Shown here: one piece after another, positions 61,256 through 64,000 of the stretch | Layout: each line of letters begins with the position of its first letter | Position numbering within the stretch: position 1 is the stretch's first letter | Assembly (NCBI GenBank): GCA_004028745.1 | Contig: RAZP01000029.1 | Location: forward strand, 1-64,000 | Origin: Prosthecochloris sp. | GTDB lineage: Bacteria; Bacteroidota; Chlorobiia; Chlorobiales; Chlorobiaceae | DNA length: 64,000 nt | Direction: 5' to 3' | Position numbers and translations under genes: made by a program | Notes under the pieces: generated by a model | Seen by the model: the letters and a program-made list of their open reading frames with translations, nothing else | Database searches by the model: none | What the model was told of the DNA's origin: nothing

Positions 61256-62605
61256 ATGAGGCAGTTCAACCTTATCCGCCTTGCGTTTTTCCAGATGGGG
61301 TTCGGGATTATGCTTGGTTTTCTGCATGATACGCTGAACCGGGTCATGACTTCCGACCTCGGCATCTCTTCCACAATTGTTTTCGGCCTTATCAGTCTCA
61401 AGGAACTGCTTGCTGTTTTCGGTGTAAAGGTCTGGGCAGGGAACATGTCAGATAAATCCCATCTTTTCGGCTACAAGCGTTCGCCATATATTCTTCTTGG
61501 TTTGTTGAGCTGTGTGTTTTCATTCATGCTTTCGCCTGTGGCGGCTTACGAAGTGAAAATTGCAGGTTTGGAGTTTGCCGATCTTCTTCCCGCTATGGTT
61601 CAGGATGTTGGGCTTCTGAAGCTTGTAATAATCTTTCTGGTCTTCGGATTTGGTCTTCAGGTTGCGACTACGGCATACTATGCCCTGATTGCGGACTATG
61701 TTGGAGACAAGCATATCGGAAAGGTAACCTCCGCAAGCTGGACATTGATGGTGCTGACGACAATTGTGTCCGCCCGAATAGTCGGCACCTATCTCGATGT
61801 GTATACACCTGAGCGACTGATGAATGTTGCGTTTGTCGGAGGACTGATTGCTCTTGGGGTCGCCGTGTTTGCTTTCATGGGAGTCGAAGAGCGGAATGCC
61901 GTGGCAAAAAAGGGCAAAACAGAAGAAGCGCTGACATTTGGCCAGTCGGTTAAACTGCTTTCCACTTCACCGAAAACCTTGCTGTTTGCGTTCTATATTT
62001 TTGTCGCTATTTTTGCTCTCTTTTCTTGTGAAATTGTTATGGAGCCGTTCGGTGCTGATGTTTTTGGTATGCCTGTTGGAGTGACCACAAAACTGTTCAG
62101 GCCGACAATGGGAGGTATGCAGCTTGTTTTTATGCTGCTTGTCGGTTTTCTTCTCAACAGAATCGGAAAAAAAAGAGGGGCATTTATCGGTAACCTGTTC
62201 GGTATGGTGGGGTTTTCCATTATTATTGTTGCAGGATTCATGCTGGATGAAACCATTCTCCGTATTGGCCTTGTGGTTACCGGTATCGGGCTCGGTGCGG
62301 CAAGTGTTTCCAATATCACCATGATGATGACCATGACCGCAGGAAGAAGCGGAGTCTATATCGGACTTTGGGGAACTGCCCAGAGCCTTGCAATGTTTAT
62401 GGGACACTTCGGGGCGGGTGTCATCCGTGATCTGGTGTATGCATTTTCCGGCAATTATATGTGGGCTTATGCAACTATTTTCGGGCTTGAAATTATTGCG
62501 TTTGGCGTGGCCAGCGCCCTTTTGCCTTTTATATCCCAAGATGATTTTGAGGCGGAGAGCGAGGTGAAGATTGCGGAGGTGTTGGCTAAAAGCGGGGTTG
62601 ATTGA
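61256..62605 (+). CDS. PucC/LhaA-type MFS carrier (BCD family, photosynthesis-associated)
   Basis: The 449-residue membrane protein has twelve predicted helices and the BCD-family words RLAFFQMGFGIMLGFLHDTL near the N-terminus and GVKVWAGNMSDKSHLFGYKR in loop 2-3, which are typical of LhaA/PucC/Bch2 proteins. In purple bacteria these aid light-harvesting complex assembly or pigment handling. Green sulfur bacteria lack LH1/LH2, so its cargo may be bacteriochlorophyll for the reaction centre, FMO or chlorosome baseplate; this is inference. It lies alone, 100 bp after tag. Confidence 0.88.
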   Translation: MRQFNLIRLAFFQMGFGIMLGFLHDTLNRVMTSDLGISSTIVFGLISLKELLAVFGVKVWAGNMSDKSHLFGYKRSPYILLGLLSCVFSFMLSPVAAYEVKIAGLEFADLLPAMVQDVGLLKLVIIFLVFGFGLQVATTAYYALIADYVGDKHIGKVTSASWTLMVLTTIVSARIVGTYLDVYTPERLMNVAFVGGLIALGVAVFAFMGVEERNAVAKKGKTEEALTFGQSVKLLSTSPKTLLFAFYIFVAIFALFSCEIVMEPFGADVFGMPVGVTTKLFRPTMGGMQLVFMLLVGFLLNRIGKKRGAFIGNLFGMVGFSIIIVAGFMLDETILRIGLVVTGIGLGAASVSNITMMMTMTAGRSGVYIGLWGTAQSLAMFMGHFGAGVIRDLVYAFSGNYMWAYATIFGLEIIAFGVASALLPFISQDDFEAESEVKIAEVLAKSGVD

Positions 62606-62652
62606 TCCGCTTTTTACTCGAACAGTTCGTGACATTTTATCGGGAATAGGTG

Positions 62653-62694
62653 TCGATTACGACTACGATTACGAGTACCGCTTCGCTGAGTACG
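62653..62694 (-). repeat. Dispersed repeat, TCGTACTCAGCGAAGCGG type, inverted copy
   Basis: Reverse-complemented, it reads TCGTACTCAGCGAAGCGG then TACTCGTAATCG, as at 605-636, and then continues TAGTCGTAATCGA. It lies between the carrier gene and the radical SAM gene. Confidence 0.7.
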
Positions 62695-62731
62695 AATAGG
62701 CAGTAAATCAACATTTCAACAGTCTCTTTTC

Positions 62732-63676
62732 ATGAAGCATGTTTTCGGCCCTGTTTCCTCCAAACGGCTTGGGCAATCTCTTGGCGTTGATGTGCTTCCT
62801 TCAAAAAGCTGTACTTGGAACTGTATATACTGTCAGCTTGGGAAAACAAAAGCATATGTGGCGGAACGCCGGAAGTTTTTCCCCCGTGAAGGGATTTTGA
62901 AAGAAATAAAACAGGCCATTGGCGGTCCTGCAGCGATCGACTGGATCACTTTCGTCGGTTCAGGCGAGACAACGCTTTACGAAGGGTTGGGCTGGTTGAT
63001 CCGGGAAACAAAGAAAATAACCGATATTCCTGTCGCGGTCATAACTAACGGCTCGCTGCTGTATCTTGAAGAGGTGCGCAATGAACTGCTTGAAGCCGAT
63101 GCCGTGCTGCCGTCACTGAATGCAGGTTCTGCGGAATTGTTCGAGCAAATCGACCGTCCGGCTCAGGGTTTTACTTATGAGCGGCATGTCGAAGGTCTGG
63201 TTGCTTTCCGCAAGGTCTATTGCGGCAAACTCTGGGTCGAGATCATGCTGATTGCAGGGGTGAACGATTCAGTGGAAGCACTTCAGGATATTGCTGCCGC
63301 TCTTGAGAAGGTGCAGCCTGATACCGTGCATCTTGTGCTGCCTACTCGCCCGACAACTGAGTCCGATGTACGCTTGCCTTCCGAAGAAGTAATTACAAGG
63401 GCGTGTTTGATTCTTTCACATGTGGCAAAAGTTATTCATCCTGCGAAAGGGAGCATGAACCTGAGGAATACGGCTGATATTATCGAGACTGTGGCTGCCA
63501 TTACCAGACGCCATCCGCTCCAGGAGCGCGAGCTTCGTCATGCACTGGATGGGCTCATTCCCAATGAACCCGATCAGGTTGAGCGTGTGATCGAACAGCT
63601 GCTTGGATCGGGGAAGTTTAAAACAGTGGCGCTTGAGGATGGAGAGATTTACTGGGTACTGACAGGCGATGGGTGA
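62732..63676 (+). CDS. Radical SAM protein of COG0731 type
   Basis: The 314-residue product begins FGPVSSKRLGQSLGVDVLP, then the iron-sulfur motif C27-x3-C31-x2-C34 in KSCTWNCIYCQLGKT, and GSGETTLYEGLGWLI, which interacts with SAM. The C-terminal 80 residues look like a helix-turn-helix (RRHPLQERELRHALDGLIPN). The family is found in many anaerobes; its substrate is not settled, and wyosine-like tRNA modification has been suggested for relatives. It stands alone with no helpful neighbours. Confidence 0.88.
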   Translation: MKHVFGPVSSKRLGQSLGVDVLPSKSCTWNCIYCQLGKTKAYVAERRKFFPREGILKEIKQAIGGPAAIDWITFVGSGETTLYEGLGWLIRETKKITDIPVAVITNGSLLYLEEVRNELLEADAVLPSLNAGSAELFEQIDRPAQGFTYERHVEGLVAFRKVYCGKLWVEIMLIAGVNDSVEALQDIAAALEKVQPDTVHLVLPTRPTTESDVRLPSEEVITRACLILSHVAKVIHPAKGSMNLRNTADIIETVAAITRRHPLQERELRHALDGLIPNEPDQVERVIEQLLGSGKFKTVALEDGEIYWVLTGDG

Positions 63677-63749
63677 CTGGTCGGGGCAGTCAACTTACAT
63701 CCTTGCATTTATGGAGGTTTGTTCCGGGATTTTCAAGGATAATTCGATT

Positions 63750-64000
63750 TTACCGGCATTTTCCCTTTCTTTTCAGACATTTCAGCCCGTGTTTTTCAGC
63801 CAGCCAGTAGACGCATTCGGGAGGATGTGAGCGGCAGATCTCCTGATGCTTTCCCGAAACTTTCGAGATGATGAGCGGATGATTCGGATACTTTCGCAGA
63901 ACACTTTCCGCTTCTTCAGCAGAACATTTTTCGGCAAAACCTTTCTGTAACATTGCATCGGCAAGCTCGTCGAGAAACACCGATTCCGTAAAGATGGAGC
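63750..64000 (-). CDS. Hypothetical protein, partial (5' end beyond window)
   Basis: The frame stays open to the right edge, reading SIFTESVFLDELADAMLQKG before the recognised part; GTG 63980 is only an internal alternative start. The visible 80 residues end at a stop at 63750 and contain several Cys/His residues (CRSHPPECVYWLAEKHGLKC) that could bind metal. No family was recognised. Confidence 0.5.
   Translation of the reverse strand, partial: SIFTESVFLDELADAMLQKGFAEKCSAEEAESVLRKYPNHPLIISKVSGKHQEICRSHPPECVYWLAEKHGLKCLKRKGKCR

Noticed and set aside
61967..62635. 222-codon minus-strand frame opposite the PucC-like gene
   Set aside because: Antisense shadow rich in His, Lys and Asn, as expected opposite a hydrophobic membrane protein.
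1..64000. CRISPR arrays, tRNA, rRNA and tmRNA genes
   Set aside because: No regularly spaced direct repeats and no clover-leaf or rRNA-like sequence were seen in the gaps read on either strand.

Overview
The window is chromosomal DNA of a green sulfur bacterium (Chlorobiaceae). The deciding gene is fmoA at 4612-5715 (minus), the Fenna-Matthews-Olson bacteriochlorophyll a antenna protein, with all five family histidine ligands in the expected spacing. A PucC/LhaA-type (BCD family) carrier at 61256-62605, a cobalamin-type radical SAM enzyme at 743-2164 and a flavodoxin fused to a PCP_red domain at 20989-21630 fit a phototroph. Genus was not resolved; a Chlorobium/Prosthecochloris relative is a guess from protein similarity in memory.

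Layout. 1-13.9 kb: end of mutS, B12-radical SAM enzyme, ABC exporter, MerR regulator convergent with fmoA, lnt, sigma-54 activator, SPOR protein, ispE, nitrilase-family amidase, purine permease, peroxiredoxin. 13.9-28 kb: proS, prmC, hrcA-grpE-dnaJ, flavodoxin/PCP_red, gap, then a minus-strand run of proA, lolD, an MFS carrier and mpl. 28-42.7 kb: an accessory island between proA and proB, two genes of one pathway that are commonly adjacent. It holds a VanZ-like protein, an OB-fold protein, a duplicated Cys-rich mini-protein, a deleted dipeptidase, a short secreted peptide, an A+T-rich radical SAM gene, a phospholipase D-family protein, a Cus-type metal efflux operon, rhodanese, cupin and a MNT/HEPN pair. 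42.8-64 kb: proB with SMR and cation/proton carriers, a Fur regulator, MscS channel, def-fmt-lepA-lepB, trpE, htrA, greA-(74 aa)-tpiA, thiC under a TPP riboswitch, tag, the PucC-like carrier, a radical SAM protein and a partial gene.

The non-coding DNA is unusually rich in dispersed repeats. The main family is a short element (about 90-150 bp) with inverted ends beginning GGGCACCTCTATTAAT; seven copies were found by eye (7648, 7798, 28116, 32610, 41763, 56795, 60176). One copy abuts a radical SAM gene whose stop codon lies in a terminal-repeat fragment, and one sits between the TPP riboswitch and thiC. Other families are CCCGAC-N(2-3)-GTCGGG palindromes, GTTGA-rich tracts and TCGTACTCAGCGAAGCGG-type tracts.

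The two observations most worth following are the 80-residue protein at 29384-29626, whose two halves share 27 identical residues although 17 of those 27 codons differ synonymously, and the inverted-repeat element apparently built into the thiC leader. No tRNA, rRNA, CRISPR array or intact transposase gene was recognised. All calls come from reading the sequence; no database search was run.
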